Shown piece by piece: positions 23,723 through 32,039 of a stretch of DNA of 64,000 bases (within the stretch, counting starts at the first letter, position 1; the number at the start of each line of letters is the position of its first letter). The stretch is from JAICWY01 sp964531205 (GTDB lineage Bacteria; Vulcanimicrobiota; Vulcanimicrobiia; Vulcanimicrobiales; Vulcanimicrobiaceae), in the NCBI GenBank assembly GCA_964531205.1, contig CAZHGH010000002.1, forward strand, positions 1 through 64,000. The letters run 5' to 3'. The position numbers were made by a program, and so were the translations under genes. The notes under the pieces are model-generated. The model had not been told where the DNA came from, searched no databases, and saw only the letters and a program-made list of their open reading frames with translations.

Positions 23723-24795
23723 TAATGCATGACTCCAAATTCAAAACCGATGCGTTGTTGCGACGAGCTGCCCCACAGCGTCGAATACTCAAACCTTGCG
23801 ACAATGCTGTTGCCGAACCGGTACGTTGGCGTGACAGTAAATGTTTGTACGCGGCTTCCCGGACCGAATCCGATAAGATCAGCATTGAGACCGGTGTCGG
23901 TTACCGCACTCTGGTTTGCAGCATTCTCGTAGCGAATCGGAACAGAAAGTGCGCTGGAAAACGCCCAGTTTGCGAGCAGTACCCCTGCATAGGCATCCTC
24001 GCTTCGCGTGTAGCCCAATACTGCAGAAGCGGGAGAGTTAACCCACAGGAAATACGGCAACAGCTGCAATTTGCCGATCTGGCGTGTGAACATCAAGTCG
24101 TACTCGGCCTTGTTGCCGACAGTAGTGGTGGGATTCGGTCCCGTGTTAGCCCCAGGGACAATAAATGCGAATTGCAAATTCGTATTTGCAGAGGGTGACC
24201 ACCCCGCAAGACCTTCCACTGCACGTTGAAAACCGCCGTAGTACGCGTCGTTTTCTTGAAGCGTCAGACTCCAAGGGCCGTTCGTGTACGCGGCCTGAAC
24301 CCCACGGCTAATCGTGGGCTCCATTTCCCAGCCGATGCCGCGTTGAATGTTGAGGTTTTGGTAGGTAAACGGCGATTCTTGGCCGAGCAGCGCCGCGTAT
24401 TTACCGGCGCCTATGCTGAAATGGTTATTGAAGGAGTACTGAACGGCGGCGAACGGCAGCGGATCGTAGAGATCGGTGTTAGCGCCGGGTGCATTCGCGG
24501 GCAGAATCGGGAATCCGATCGTCGGAAATGAATATTGACCGGCGGTGGCATTCGCGTGCAAGTTACCGATGCCCGCGTTTACCGTAATGAGCGCGTTGGA
24601 AATTTGCGGCTCTATGCCGCTAACACCATTGGTATGAAAACCAAATAGCGTGAAGTCCGCGCCGATAGTAACCGGCGGTGTAGGCGTCGCCGTCGGCGTC
24701 GCGGACGGACTTGGCGATGGTGAGGGGGATTGTGTAGGAGTGGAAGGGGTTGTGGCTGCGATGATCGCCGCACAAATTATTGCCAGCATCGGCAC
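23722..24795 (-). CDS. Outer-membrane beta-barrel porin-like protein, first gene of kdp operon
   Basis: The roughly 357-residue protein has a short hydrophobic N-terminus, a Pro/Ser/Thr linker (PSPSPSPSATPT), then alternating hydrophobic/aromatic strands typical of a transmembrane barrel and a C-terminal strand ending in GFEFGVMH. It resembles OmpL-like putative porins. The start is GTG 24795 or ATG 24789. A TATACT -10 box (24805-24800 on the minus strand) lies only 4 nt before the GTG, implying a leaderless transcript. It probably lets potassium or other ions cross the outer membrane for the Kdp pump encoded downstream; this is inference from the TAATG coupling. Confidence 0.75.
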   Translation of the reverse strand: MPMLAIICAAIIAATTPSTPTQSPSPSPSPSATPTATPTPPVTIGADFTLFGFHTNGVSGIEPQISNALITVNAGIGNLHANATAGQYSFPTIGFPILPANAPGANTDLYDPLPFAAVQYSFNNHFSIGAGKYAALLGQESPFTYQNLNIQRGIGWEMEPTISRGVQAAYTNGPWSLTLQENDAYYGGFQRAVEGLAGWSPSANTNLQFAFIVPGANTGPNPTTTVGNKAEYDLMFTRQIGKLQLLPYFLWVNSPASAVLGYTRSEDAYAGVLLANWAFSSALSVPIRYENAANQSAVTDTGLNADLIGFGPGSRVQTFTVTPTYRFGNSIVARFEYSTLWGSSSQQRIGFEFGVMH

Positions 24796-24835
24796 CTATA
24801 GTATACGCCCGGCTTGCGAGCGGCCAGCCTCCGAA

Positions 24836-24857
24836 CGGATCATCCTTTCGGATCATC
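24836..24857 (-). promoter_or_regulatory. Tandem CGGATCATC operator before the porin/kdp operon
   Basis: Two 9-bp direct repeats, CGGATCATC at 24836-24844 and 24849-24857, are spaced 13 bp apart. They lie about 30-50 bp upstream of the TATACT box that should drive the porin-kdp operon, a typical position for an activator. The same word occurs inverted at 25118-25128 beside the neighbouring divergent promoter. Confidence 0.5.
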
Positions 24858-25129
24858 TTGCACTAAATTTCCTTAATAGTGCGGATAAGGCAGGGGTGTA
24901 ACGCTGACAATATCGGCCGCCTCAGTGACACTGTCGCCATCCTCACATCCCAGACGCGGACGAATGAGAAAGAAATTGGCGTAGAGGTAAGTCAGAATGC
25001 CGTAGACCTTGCGATTTCTGGTTGCTACTTCGCAATAGTCGCCGCAATGGGCGAAGAGTTCAGGAACACACACGAGCTGATGGTATAGCGATCGAAGTGC
25101 CGGTACCATCCGTCACGCGGATGATCCGT

Positions 25130-25158
25130 TTGGACATTTCTTTTTGTGCAGATATAAT
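25130..25158 (+). promoter_or_regulatory. Sigma70-type promoter for a leaderless transcript
   Basis: TTGGAC (25130-25135), a 17-bp spacer and TATAAT (25153-25158) make a near-consensus housekeeping promoter. The predicted start of transcription falls at about 25165, which is the A of the ATG. CGGATGATCCG (25118-25128) sits immediately upstream of the -35 box. Confidence 0.75.
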
Positions 25159-25164
25159 GGCCCA

Positions 25165-25989
25165 ATGACGTTCGCGCTGTTTACAATGGTGCTGCTGCTT
25201 GTGGCGCAAGCGACGCCGCCACCGTCGCCTTCGCCTGCCGCGAAAGCTGGCGTAACGGATCCGTGCGGCTCAATCATTTCCATCGTGTCACGGCCTACCG
25301 TGGCCACCTCGGTGTGCACCGTCCGCTCATATCACGTCCTTGTAGAAAACGGATATACCAACACGGTAACGACAGGACCGGCAGGCGGCGTTACGGTTGC
25401 ATACCCGCAATCGGTTGTGCGCATTGGTACGATGGTGCCTCATCTGGAGATCGCGATAGCGCCGCCTTCCGGGAATCGCTCGTCCGTCGGCGGCGCCACT
25501 GTGGAAGGCACAAGCGACGTGAATTTCGGATTGAAATACGAGGCCGGCTACACCGCAAAAGCGTTATGGGGTTTCAACGCGCAAGTTTCTGCGGCGACCG
25601 GTTCAACTGCCTTTACGAGCGGCGGCACACAGTACACGCTTAATGCGAATTGGGGCTATACACTAAATGCGGTTTTCGGTCTGGCAGGAACGTTTGGGTA
25701 CAATTGGTTGACGGCTTTCGATGGTTCGGGCCGCGTCGAAAGATTCTCTTCGTTCGCGCCTTCATTCGTTGTTACCGCCGCGCTGCCGGCCTCGAGTCAA
25801 TTTTTTGTCGAAGATGCGTACTTCACGCACGCTGGGCTTGGTTTGGGCGAGAAAAATCTCGTCGACACAGGCATCGTTCATGACTTTGGACCGAACGTTC
25901 AGTTCGACGCAGAGTATGGGTTTGCGCCGACGCCTCTAAACGGGCAGCGTCAACACTACGCAGGCGCCGGCCTCGCGATCATGTTTTGA
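25165..25989 (+). CDS. Outer-membrane beta-barrel protein of unknown function
   Basis: The 274-residue protein starts at ATG 25165, chosen because the promoter predicts transcription from that very base. It has a hydrophobic signal sequence (FALFTMVLLLVAQA), a Pro/Ser-rich linker like that of the porin on the other side of the control region, and then repeated amphipathic strands ending in GAGLAIMF, an aromatic C-terminus typical of outer-membrane barrels. The barrel shape resembles the MetA-pathway or transporter-like barrels, but I do not recognise a specific family. It converges with the next gene. Confidence 0.65.
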   Translation: MTFALFTMVLLLVAQATPPPSPSPAAKAGVTDPCGSIISIVSRPTVATSVCTVRSYHVLVENGYTNTVTTGPAGGVTVAYPQSVVRIGTMVPHLEIAIAPPSGNRSSVGGATVEGTSDVNFGLKYEAGYTAKALWGFNAQVSAATGSTAFTSGGTQYTLNANWGYTLNAVFGLAGTFGYNWLTAFDGSGRVERFSSFAPSFVVTAALPASSQFFVEDAYFTHAGLGLGEKNLVDTGIVHDFGPNVQFDAEYGFAPTPLNGQRQHYAGAGLAIMF

Positions 25990-25990
25990 A

Positions 25991-26914
25991 TCAGTGCAAA
26001 TCGCCGTCGATTTCGCCCATAAGTTCTTTGCCGGGCAACGCGGTGAAGCCGGGAAGATCGAAATGGAGCACATTATCGAAGATGGTTCCAACAATCGGTC
26101 CTACCGGCTCTTGTCCGCCTCCGAAGCTCAGCCGGTATTTTAGTGTGTCGTCGAGCACGAACGGAAACCATACGTCGAACGTTCCGCCTTTTTGAAACGA
26201 TACCGGTTTCTGTGCATCGATGCTGATGTCGAAGAAGACAACGGCATCGGACACGTAGTGAAATGGCGTCGGGTACGGCAAGAATTCGGCGGCTGTAGGC
26301 GGCCGCACGTATACGCGTTGAAATTTCGCACTCGGAATCGCATCGTTTGCCGCGTATCGTATTGCGATATCGTACCCGCTCGTTTCGGAGCGATTGAGAT
26401 GCACCATTGTGCCGGCAGGTTTTATTGAGAGGTCCGGCTTGACGTCGTAGACATCGCTCGAGCATCGAGCGAAGGTCCTGTAGCGGCGAGAGTCGGCGTT
26501 ATGCGTTTCCGCGGCGGCTATCAAGTTCGGCGAAAAGTCATCTCGAAGCGGGTACGCACTGGTTGTGCCCCAGCATGCCGTCCCGGTTTGAGGACTTTTA
26601 TCGAGTGCATCCCACCAGCGGTTAGTGTTGCGGATAAGACCCATAAAACCGTGCTGCTTGCCGATGTCCCACGACAGGACGGCTTGATCGCCGACAACTA
26701 CAACGTCGGACAAAACGATGTTTTTCGGATCGACGCTCGCTAGCCGCGCGCGATGCGCGAGTAAACGCTGTGCATCCGCGCGTACGCTTCCAATATCATG
26801 GCGAGGGCCGAAATCATCCGCGTACGCATGCGATAGTCCGGCGGCGAGAAAAAGCAAAAGCGCAGTCGCGGCTCGGAAACACCTCATACCGCTACTACGC
26901 TTTTCTAGCATCAT
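25991..26914 (-). CDS. Secreted protein of unknown function
   Basis: The roughly 300-residue protein carries a signal peptide (from MRCFRAATALLLFLAAG, cleavage near AYA-DD), so the true start may be the internal ATG at 26887. The N-terminal part (residues about 40-130) resembles tests of a quantity read-out (SDVVVVGDQAVLSWDIGKQHG), the middle has three Cys that may pair, and the C-terminal half is beta-rich (PSAKFQRVYVRPPTAAEF, GGTFDVWFPFVLDD). I do not recognise a family. It stands alone between two convergent or unrelated genes. Confidence 0.55.
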   Translation of the reverse strand: MMLEKRSSGMRCFRAATALLLFLAAGLSHAYADDFGPRHDIGSVRADAQRLLAHRARLASVDPKNIVLSDVVVVGDQAVLSWDIGKQHGFMGLIRNTNRWWDALDKSPQTGTACWGTTSAYPLRDDFSPNLIAAAETHNADSRRYRTFARCSSDVYDVKPDLSIKPAGTMVHLNRSETSGYDIAIRYAANDAIPSAKFQRVYVRPPTAAEFLPYPTPFHYVSDAVVFFDISIDAQKPVSFQKGGTFDVWFPFVLDDTLKYRLSFGGGQEPVGPIVGTIFDNVLHFDLPGFTALPGKELMGEIDGDLH

Positions 26915-27054
26915 TCGTGAGGCTAAGCGCTCGGGCGATTCTCCAGGCCGGCGGCGTCCCTGAAATCCAGCAGGGTCTCCATTATCTCGCGATTCGACGG
27001 CTCTTGGTTCATCGCCATAGCATAAGGTCCGATTGTCGCCGCGACGTTTCCTTT

Positions 27055-27849
27055 CTATTTAGCCTTCCACTCCGGTTTGCGCTTTTCGAGAAACGCACTG
27101 GTGCCTTCTTTGAAATCCGCCGTACCGACGAGCGTCCCGAATTCAAGCGCTTCCAGCTCAAGGGCGTCTGCGATCGGCATATGCGCGCCGCCGTTGATGG
27201 CGCGTTTGCACGCGGCGACGGCAAGCGGAGCTTTCTCCGCAATTGTTTGTCCCAACTTCACCGCTTGGTCAAGTAATTCGGCCTGCGGCACGACGCGGTC
27301 GACAAGCCCGACTTGAAGCGCCAATTGCGCGTCGATCATATCGCCGCTCAGGCAAAGAAACATCGCCATGCCTTTGCCCAACAAGCGCGTCGTGCGCTGC
27401 GAGCCGCCGTAGCCCGGAATGAGTCCGAGATTCACTTCCGGTTGACCGAAGCGCGCCGTATCGGCAGCAATGCGAATGTCGCCGGCCATCGCCAGTTCGC
27501 ATCCGCCGCCGAGAGCGTAGCCGTTGACCGCCATAATGACGGCCTTACGCATCCGTTCGATCTGCAGCGTCACCGCCTGACCCGCGCGCGCTTTATTCGC
27601 GCCCTCGACGGCATTGGCTAGAGCGTTTAACTCGCCGATGTCGGCACCGGCCGCAAATGCTTTCGCTCCGGCTCCGGTTACGACAATCGCTCGTACGTGG
27701 TCGTTTTCCTCAAGTTCCGTCAATGCGGCGGAGAGTTCGCGAAGCAACGCTTCATTGAGCGCATTCAATACGGACGGCCGGTTCAGCGTCACAACGGCAA
27801 CTGCGCCGCGCGACTCGACGAGGATGTTTTCGAACGTCCTAGCTTGCAT
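27055..27849 (-). CDS. Enoyl-CoA hydratase/isomerase (crotonase family)
   Basis: The 264-residue protein has crotonase signatures: VTLNRPSVLNALNEAL, the oxyanion loop AFAAGADIGEL (first backbone NH site) and GYALGGGCELAMAGDIRIA with the catalytic-region Glu, then FGQPEVNLGLIPGYGGSQRT carrying the second conserved Glu. It hydrates 2-enoyl-CoA to 3-hydroxyacyl-CoA. I chose ATG 27849 (MQARTFENI), which overlaps the stop of the upstream dehydrogenase gene by 11 nt, instead of a longer frame inside that gene. Together the two genes catalyse consecutive beta-oxidation or butanoate steps. Confidence 0.92.
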   Translation of the reverse strand: MQARTFENILVESRGAVAVVTLNRPSVLNALNEALLRELSAALTELEENDHVRAIVVTGAGAKAFAAGADIGELNALANAVEGANKARAGQAVTLQIERMRKAVIMAVNGYALGGGCELAMAGDIRIAADTARFGQPEVNLGLIPGYGGSQRTTRLLGKGMAMFLCLSGDMIDAQLALQVGLVDRVVPQAELLDQAVKLGQTIAEKAPLAVAACKRAINGGAHMPIADALELEALEFGTLVGTADFKEGTSAFLEKRKPEWKAK

Positions 27850-28696
27850 AGTCGTAGAAGCCCTTTCCGCTCTTGCGGCCGAAGTGACCGGCAAGCACCA
27901 TCCGCTTGAGCAACGGAGGCGGCGCCATCATCGGGTCTTTGAACTCGTCGAACATGATTTGCGCGATGTAATACGTGGTATCAAGTCCCACGAAATCGAG
28001 CAGCTCGAGCGGTCCCATCGGATAGCCGCAGCCGAGCTTCATACCCTTGTCGATGTCCTCTTTGCTCGCGAGCCCTTCGTCGTACACCTTAATCGCATAG
28101 AGAAGATACGGCACCAGCAAACGGTTGACGACGAAGCCGGTTGTATCTTTGGCAAGAATCGGTTCTTTGCCGAGCTTGGTGGCAAACGCGAACAGGGAAT
28201 CGATGACGTCTTGCGTCGTGGCGATGGTCTTGACGACTTCGACGAGCTTCATGATCGGCACCGGATTGAAGAAATGCAGACCCGCGACCCTATTTGGGCG
28301 CTTCGTTTTTGCTGCGAGTTCGATCACGCACAAGCTCGACGTGTTCGTGCAAATGATACCGTGCGGTGCAAGCAGGTCGTCGAGCTGCTGAAAAAGATCG
28401 ATCTTGGCATCGGGATTTTCGACGATAGCTTCGATAACGAGATCGCAGTCCTTAAGGTCGTTAACGTTCGTCGTCGGAGTGATGCGCGAAAGAATCGCGT
28501 TGCGCTCCGGCAGCGCCAGTTTTTGTTTTTCGACGAACTTATCGAGCGATTTGGTGATGGACTGCATGCCTCGTTGGAGGGGAGCGTCGGCAACCTCCAT
28601 GAGCACTACGTCGAATCCGGCGGAGGCGCAGGTCTGCGCGATGCCGTTCCCCATCAGGCCGGCACCGCAGACACCGACTTTGCGAATCTCGGTCAC
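27839..28696 (-). CDS. 3-hydroxybutyryl-CoA dehydrogenase
   Basis: The 285-residue protein oxidises (S)-3-hydroxyacyl-CoA with NAD. It opens with the Rossmann motif VGVCGAGLMGNGIAQ, has a conserved LVIEAIVEN after strand 4, the catalytic His in VAGLHFFNPVPIMKLVE, and the C-terminal domain with VNRLLVPYLLYAI and GCGYPMGPLELLDFVGLD. Length matches Hbd/PaaH-type short enzymes. It is co-transcribed with the crotonase gene downstream. Confidence 0.95.
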   Translation of the reverse strand: MTEIRKVGVCGAGLMGNGIAQTCASAGFDVVLMEVADAPLQRGMQSITKSLDKFVEKQKLALPERNAILSRITPTTNVNDLKDCDLVIEAIVENPDAKIDLFQQLDDLLAPHGIICTNTSSLCVIELAAKTKRPNRVAGLHFFNPVPIMKLVEVVKTIATTQDVIDSLFAFATKLGKEPILAKDTTGFVVNRLLVPYLLYAIKVYDEGLASKEDIDKGMKLGCGYPMGPLELLDFVGLDTTYYIAQIMFDEFKDPMMAPPPLLKRMVLAGHFGRKSGKGFYDYAS

Positions 28697-28750
28697 TTAC
28701 AAAGAATCCTCTTCTGGTCCAAAGGCAAAAGCGCGATTTCTGTTGTCTAA

Positions 28751-28780
28751 TTGCGTGGGTGGAACCTTTGCGGCTATACT
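28751..28780 (+). promoter_or_regulatory. Promoter with -10 box 7 nt before the phoU-like start codon
   Basis: TATACT (28775-28780) lies exactly seven bases before GTG 28787, and TTGCGT (28751-28756) stands 18 bp upstream as a weak -35. The predicted transcript would start on the first base of the GTG. There is no Shine-Dalgarno sequence. Confidence 0.55.
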
Positions 28781-28786
28781 GTGTCC

Positions 28787-29422
28787 GTGCGTACCGCTTA
28801 TCACGAAGCTCTCGAATCCACCCGGCTCGACGTCGTACGTTTAGGCGCCCTAGTCGGCGATGCGATCCGCATCGCGGTCGAGGCGCTTGAACGGCGAGAC
28901 ACCGCCGCAGGCGCCCGCGTTGTCGCAGGCGACGACGCAATAGACGACTTACGTCGCAAGATCGAGCATTCGTGCATCGAACTGATCTGGCGCCAGCAGC
29001 CGGTCGCCGGAGAGTTGCGCGAGATCGCCGCGATGCTTGAAATCGCCACCGACCTGGAACGCTGCGGCGACTATGCGGTCGACATTGCCAAGCACGGCAT
29101 CAAACTTGCCGACGTGCCCCTCCGGCCCGCGCGCGTCGAGATCGATCGCATCGCCGGACTTGCGCATGCGACGCTGCTCGACGCCATGCGCGCCTACACC
29201 GAGCGCGACACCGCCTTGGCCGAGCACGTTATCGAGCAGGACGACGAGATCGACGCGCTTTACAAGCGCGGCGTCAAAGCGCTTCAGGAAGAGATGCAAG
29301 CGGATCCCGAGATGGTGCTCGCCGGTACGCGCATGCTGTTCGTGTTGGCGCAGCTCGAGCGCGTCGGCGATCGCGCGAACAACATCGCCTGGCATACGAA
29401 GGAAATGATCGGTAGCGCTTGA
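28787..29422 (+). CDS. PhoU-family phosphate signalling protein
   Basis: The 211-residue all-helical protein has two PhoU repeats. Repeat 1 has IDDLRRKIEHSCIELIWRQQ and EIATDLERCGDYAVDIAKH; repeat 2 has DDEIDALYKRGVKALQEEM and LAQLERVGDRANNIAWHTKE. The E/DxxRxxDxxxN-type metal-binding motifs are LERCGD and LERVGDRANN. PhoU links the Pst transporter to the PhoR kinase, but no pst or phoBR genes lie nearby. GTG 28787 is chosen because the -10 box predicts transcription from it. The stop overlaps the next start (TTGA). Confidence 0.88.
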   Translation: MRTAYHEALESTRLDVVRLGALVGDAIRIAVEALERRDTAAGARVVAGDDAIDDLRRKIEHSCIELIWRQQPVAGELREIAAMLEIATDLERCGDYAVDIAKHGIKLADVPLRPARVEIDRIAGLAHATLLDAMRAYTERDTALAEHVIEQDDEIDALYKRGVKALQEEMQADPEMVLAGTRMLFVLAQLERVGDRANNIAWHTKEMIGSA

Positions 29423-30567
29423 CCCCTCTGGACCGATCGCTTTTCGCCGCCACCGAAAACTACGTTTACCTAAATCACGCCGCCGTCGGGGTGTTAGCGC
29501 GTCCGACGCGCGAAGCGTTGCACGCTTTCATCGACGCGCATGCGACCGGCGGTGTTGCGCGCGTATGGCCGTACGAGGCGCGCATGGATGAATACCGTGC
29601 CGCTATCGCGCGGTTCATCGGTGCGCAGCCCGGCACGATCGCGGTGCTTCGAAATACTACCGATGGCGCAAACGCAATCGCAGGCGGATTTCCCTGGCAA
29701 GATGGTGACGAGGTGATTTTGCCGGACGATGAGTTTCCGGCGAACGCGCAACCGTGGCTTCCATTGCGCCGCCGCGGTGTGAACATTCACTTTATCGAAA
29801 CCGCACGGGAGCGCTTGACTCCCGAGGTGCTTCGCAAGCATATTTCAGCGCGCACGAAGGTCGTCACGGTTTCGTGGGTCTCGTTTAAAGATGGATACCG
29901 CCACGATCTCGCGGCGCTTGCCGAAATCGCGCACGCGAACGGAGCGCTATTGTGCGTGGACGCGATTCAAGGGTTGGGGGCCTTCCCCATCGACGTGCAA
30001 GCCTGCGGTATCGATGCGCTTTACTGCGGCGGCGCAAAATGGATGCTGGCTTTGCAGGGCGTGAGCTTTTTGTATGTCGCGCCCCATCTTCTGGATCGTT
30101 TGAACGTTGCAGCGCCGGGCTGGCGTTCGGTCGAAGACGCGTGGAATTTCTTGCGGTACGACCAACCGCTCGTTTGCGACGCCACCCGGTTCGAGGGCGG
30201 CACGCCGAATTTTATCGGCGCGTTATCGCTTGCGGAGGCCGTTAGCGTTCTGGAGTCGGCGGGAACCGATCGCATTGCTTCACACGTTCTCGCGCTGACG
30301 GATCGACTAGTGGAGGGGTTGCGTTCAGCCGATGCAGAGATAGCGACGATCCGCTCTTCGGCAGAATCGTCGGGTATTGTGTTGTTCCGTCCACGCTCGG
30401 GCGAACCGGTGGAAGTGGGGAAGGCACTCGAGCAAGAGGGCATCGTAACGACATACCGTGCAAACGGCATCCGAGTCGCTCCCCACGGCTACAATACATT
30501 CGAAGAGATTGACGCGCTGGTCGAGGCGGTCGCGCGCTACGGAAAGGAACACTTATGCTCCCGCTGA
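29419..30567 (+). CDS. Class V aminotransferase (cysteine desulfurase-like), PLP-dependent
   Basis: The 382-residue protein has a type I PLP fold: YVYLNHAAVGVLA at the N-terminus, the phosphate-binding RNTTDGANAIAGG, the His/Asp region LLCVDAIQGLGAFP, and the Schiff-base Lys in YCGGAKWMLALQG. It lacks an obvious catalytic Cys loop of NifS/SufS, and resembles isopenicillin-epimerase-like or selenocysteine-lyase-like members. The substrate is unknown. The start TTG 29419 overlaps the PhoU stop. Confidence 0.85.
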   Translation: MTPLDRSLFAATENYVYLNHAAVGVLARPTREALHAFIDAHATGGVARVWPYEARMDEYRAAIARFIGAQPGTIAVLRNTTDGANAIAGGFPWQDGDEVILPDDEFPANAQPWLPLRRRGVNIHFIETARERLTPEVLRKHISARTKVVTVSWVSFKDGYRHDLAALAEIAHANGALLCVDAIQGLGAFPIDVQACGIDALYCGGAKWMLALQGVSFLYVAPHLLDRLNVAAPGWRSVEDAWNFLRYDQPLVCDATRFEGGTPNFIGALSLAEAVSVLESAGTDRIASHVLALTDRLVEGLRSADAEIATIRSSAESSGIVLFRPRSGEPVEVGKALEQEGIVTTYRANGIRVAPHGYNTFEEIDALVEAVARYGKEHLCSR

Positions 30568-31202
30568 TTTTTACACTCGCAGCGATTACCGCGCCCGCGA
30601 CGCCGGCGGACGGCACGTACACCTACGTGTCGTCGGTGAACGGCGCCGCGGTCGGGAAAACGTCGATTACCGTAAGCCATGCTGCGAGTGGACTCGTACT
30701 TGCCGAAAAGGGTGCAGGCAGCTACAACGGCGAGAGCGGCACGATCCAAGACACGCTCGATCTCGACAGCACGCTTGCGCCTTCATCTTATACGGCGTCG
30801 GCTACGTTCGGGGATCGGCCGATGAAAGCATCGGTTACTTTTACGGGCGCAAGCGCAACGCAGACCGGTGATATCGGCAACAAGACGTACGATCTCGTTG
30901 CAGACGCAAAGCATTTCGTCGTTCTGGATATCGGCCCGTTCAGCGGCTGGTTTGCTCTGCCTGCGCAAATGACCGCGTGGAACAACGCGCCGGCGCTCGC
31001 AATAGCCCCGGCATTCGGGCACGGCTTTCCGCTCGTTGCAACCGGCCAAACTCCCGCGCGCCCGAGCAACGTGCCGGCCACAGACGCCTCGATCGCCGTC
31101 AGCCAGCCCGTTGCGTTCACCGTTTGGTACGATCCGAAGACCCTACTCGTGGACCAAGTGGAGATTCCGACGCAGGGAGTTGTCGTTACGCGTCAGTCGT
31201 AG
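30555..31202 (+). CDS. Secreted protein of unknown function
   Basis: The 215-residue protein begins inside the end of the aminotransferase gene (13-nt overlap) with a short hydrophobic segment MLPLIFTLAAITAPATPA that looks like a signal peptide. The rest is beta-rich (GTYTYVSSVNGAAVGKTSIT, SSYTASATFGDRPMKASVTF, FTVWYDPKTLLVDQVEIPTQ), reminiscent of DUF3108/DUF6134-type periplasmic beta-barrels, but this is uncertain. A comparable secreted protein occurs at 54161. Confidence 0.6.
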   Translation: MLPLIFTLAAITAPATPADGTYTYVSSVNGAAVGKTSITVSHAASGLVLAEKGAGSYNGESGTIQDTLDLDSTLAPSSYTASATFGDRPMKASVTFTGASATQTGDIGNKTYDLVADAKHFVVLDIGPFSGWFALPAQMTAWNNAPALAIAPAFGHGFPLVATGQTPARPSNVPATDASIAVSQPVAFTVWYDPKTLLVDQVEIPTQGVVVTRQS

Positions 31203-31213
31203 CTCTAAAACCC

Positions 31214-31390
31214 TTAGGGACCGTCACCTCGCGCTTGGTCTCGATCTAAGTCTTCGAAGCGTTTCAGGCGTTCGTCGACTTCTGCTTTGACGTCGTCCGG
31301 TATCCCGGATTTGCGTACGGCACTGCGCTCTTCGTCATTGAGCACGTCTTCAAGGTCTTTCTCAACCGGTTCGTGATCTCGGGGTCGCAT
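31214..31390 (-). CDS. 58-aa acidic small protein
   Basis: A 58-residue frame runs from ATG 31390 to TAA at 31214-31216. It begins MRPRDHEPVEKDLEDVLNDE and contains KSGIPDDVKAEVDERLKRF. About a quarter of residues are acidic and it looks mostly helical. An AGGGGG ribosome-binding site lies 8 nt upstream. The frame has normal codon use and fills a region otherwise without genes, converging on the 30555 gene. No family is recognised. Confidence 0.6.
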   Translation of the reverse strand: MRPRDHEPVEKDLEDVLNDEERSAVRKSGIPDDVKAEVDERLKRFEDLDRDQARGDGP

Positions 31391-31485
31391 TTGGAAGCCC
31401 CCTTGTTTTATGCGGCTTTTTCCGTTTTACCCGGGCGTTGGGCCTTTTGCCTTAAGGTACTCTTTCGGCTCAAACTGTACGTAAA

Positions 31486-31512
31486 TCCGAGGAGCCTGTT
31501 GCTCCTCGGAGG
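31486..31512 (+). promoter_or_regulatory. Hairpin masking the ribosome-binding site of the OBAP-like gene
   Basis: TCCGAGGAGC (31486-31495) and GCTCCTCGGA (31501-31510) form a perfect 10-bp stem with loop CTGTT. The right arm runs into GGAGG (31508-31512), the ribosome-binding site of the gene starting at 31518. Pairing would hide three of its five bases. Confidence 0.5.
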
Positions 31513-31517
31513 CAAAG

Positions 31518-32036
31518 ATGACGAAACTCGGATTTGCACTCGCAGTACTTCTGGCGTTTCTCGTGGGTCTGATGATGCCACGGCTTTCCGGCACCGTTGG
31601 CGCACAAACGCCGGCGCCGTCGACAAAAATGCTGCCGCCGTCCGCAGGCTGGAGTATTCACGTTGACGCGATAAAGCACTTCGGCGATGCGCACCCCAAC
31701 GAAGTGGCGCACCATTGGTGCAAGCCGGTAACCGGCGGCATGACGGAATGTCAAATCTACGATAGCGACAATCCGGATGCCCGGCTCGTAGCCGTGGAAA
31801 CGATTGTCTCACCAGCGGTGTATAAATCGTTCCCTGCAAACGAACAAGCGCTTTGGCACTATCACAAAATCGAGATTCCAAAAGTCAATGCCACAATGCC
31901 GGACATGTCGCCCGCAGATGCGCAAAAATTTGTTGCGCAGATGACCGAAACGTACGGCAAAGTGTGGCTGCTATTCGATCCGATGGCGACGAACAACATG
32001 CCCACGGGTCAACCTGCAGTCGTCGTTTTGAAGTAA
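31518..32036 (+). CDS. DUF1264 / oil-body-associated-like secreted protein
   Basis: The 172-residue protein has a signal sequence (FALAVLLAFLVGLMMP) and an OBAP/DUF1264 domain: HHWCKPVTGGMTECQIYDSD, ARLVAVETIVSPAVYKSFP, EQALWHYHKIEIP and YGKVWLLFDP. The family is widespread in plants (oil bodies) and scattered in bacteria, with no known enzyme activity. GGAGG precedes ATG 31518 at the normal spacing, but lies partly inside a hairpin (31486-31510). Confidence 0.85.
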   Translation: MTKLGFALAVLLAFLVGLMMPRLSGTVGAQTPAPSTKMLPPSAGWSIHVDAIKHFGDAHPNEVAHHWCKPVTGGMTECQIYDSDNPDARLVAVETIVSPAVYKSFPANEQALWHYHKIEIPKVNATMPDMSPADAQKFVAQMTETYGKVWLLFDPMATNNMPTGQPAVVVLK

Positions 32037-32039
32037 GCC

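Larger units (their letters stand above)
24796..25164. other. Gene-free divergent control region between two outer-membrane protein genes
   Basis: This 369-bp stretch holds no convincing gene. It contains the minus-strand TATACT box of the porin/kdp operon (24800-24805), two direct copies of CGGATCATC (24836-24844 and 24849-24857) and an inverted copy, CGGATGATCCG (25118-25128), next to the plus-strand promoter of the gene at 25165. Between 24880 and 25100 I see only unremarkable sequence with short open frames. Confidence 0.6.
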
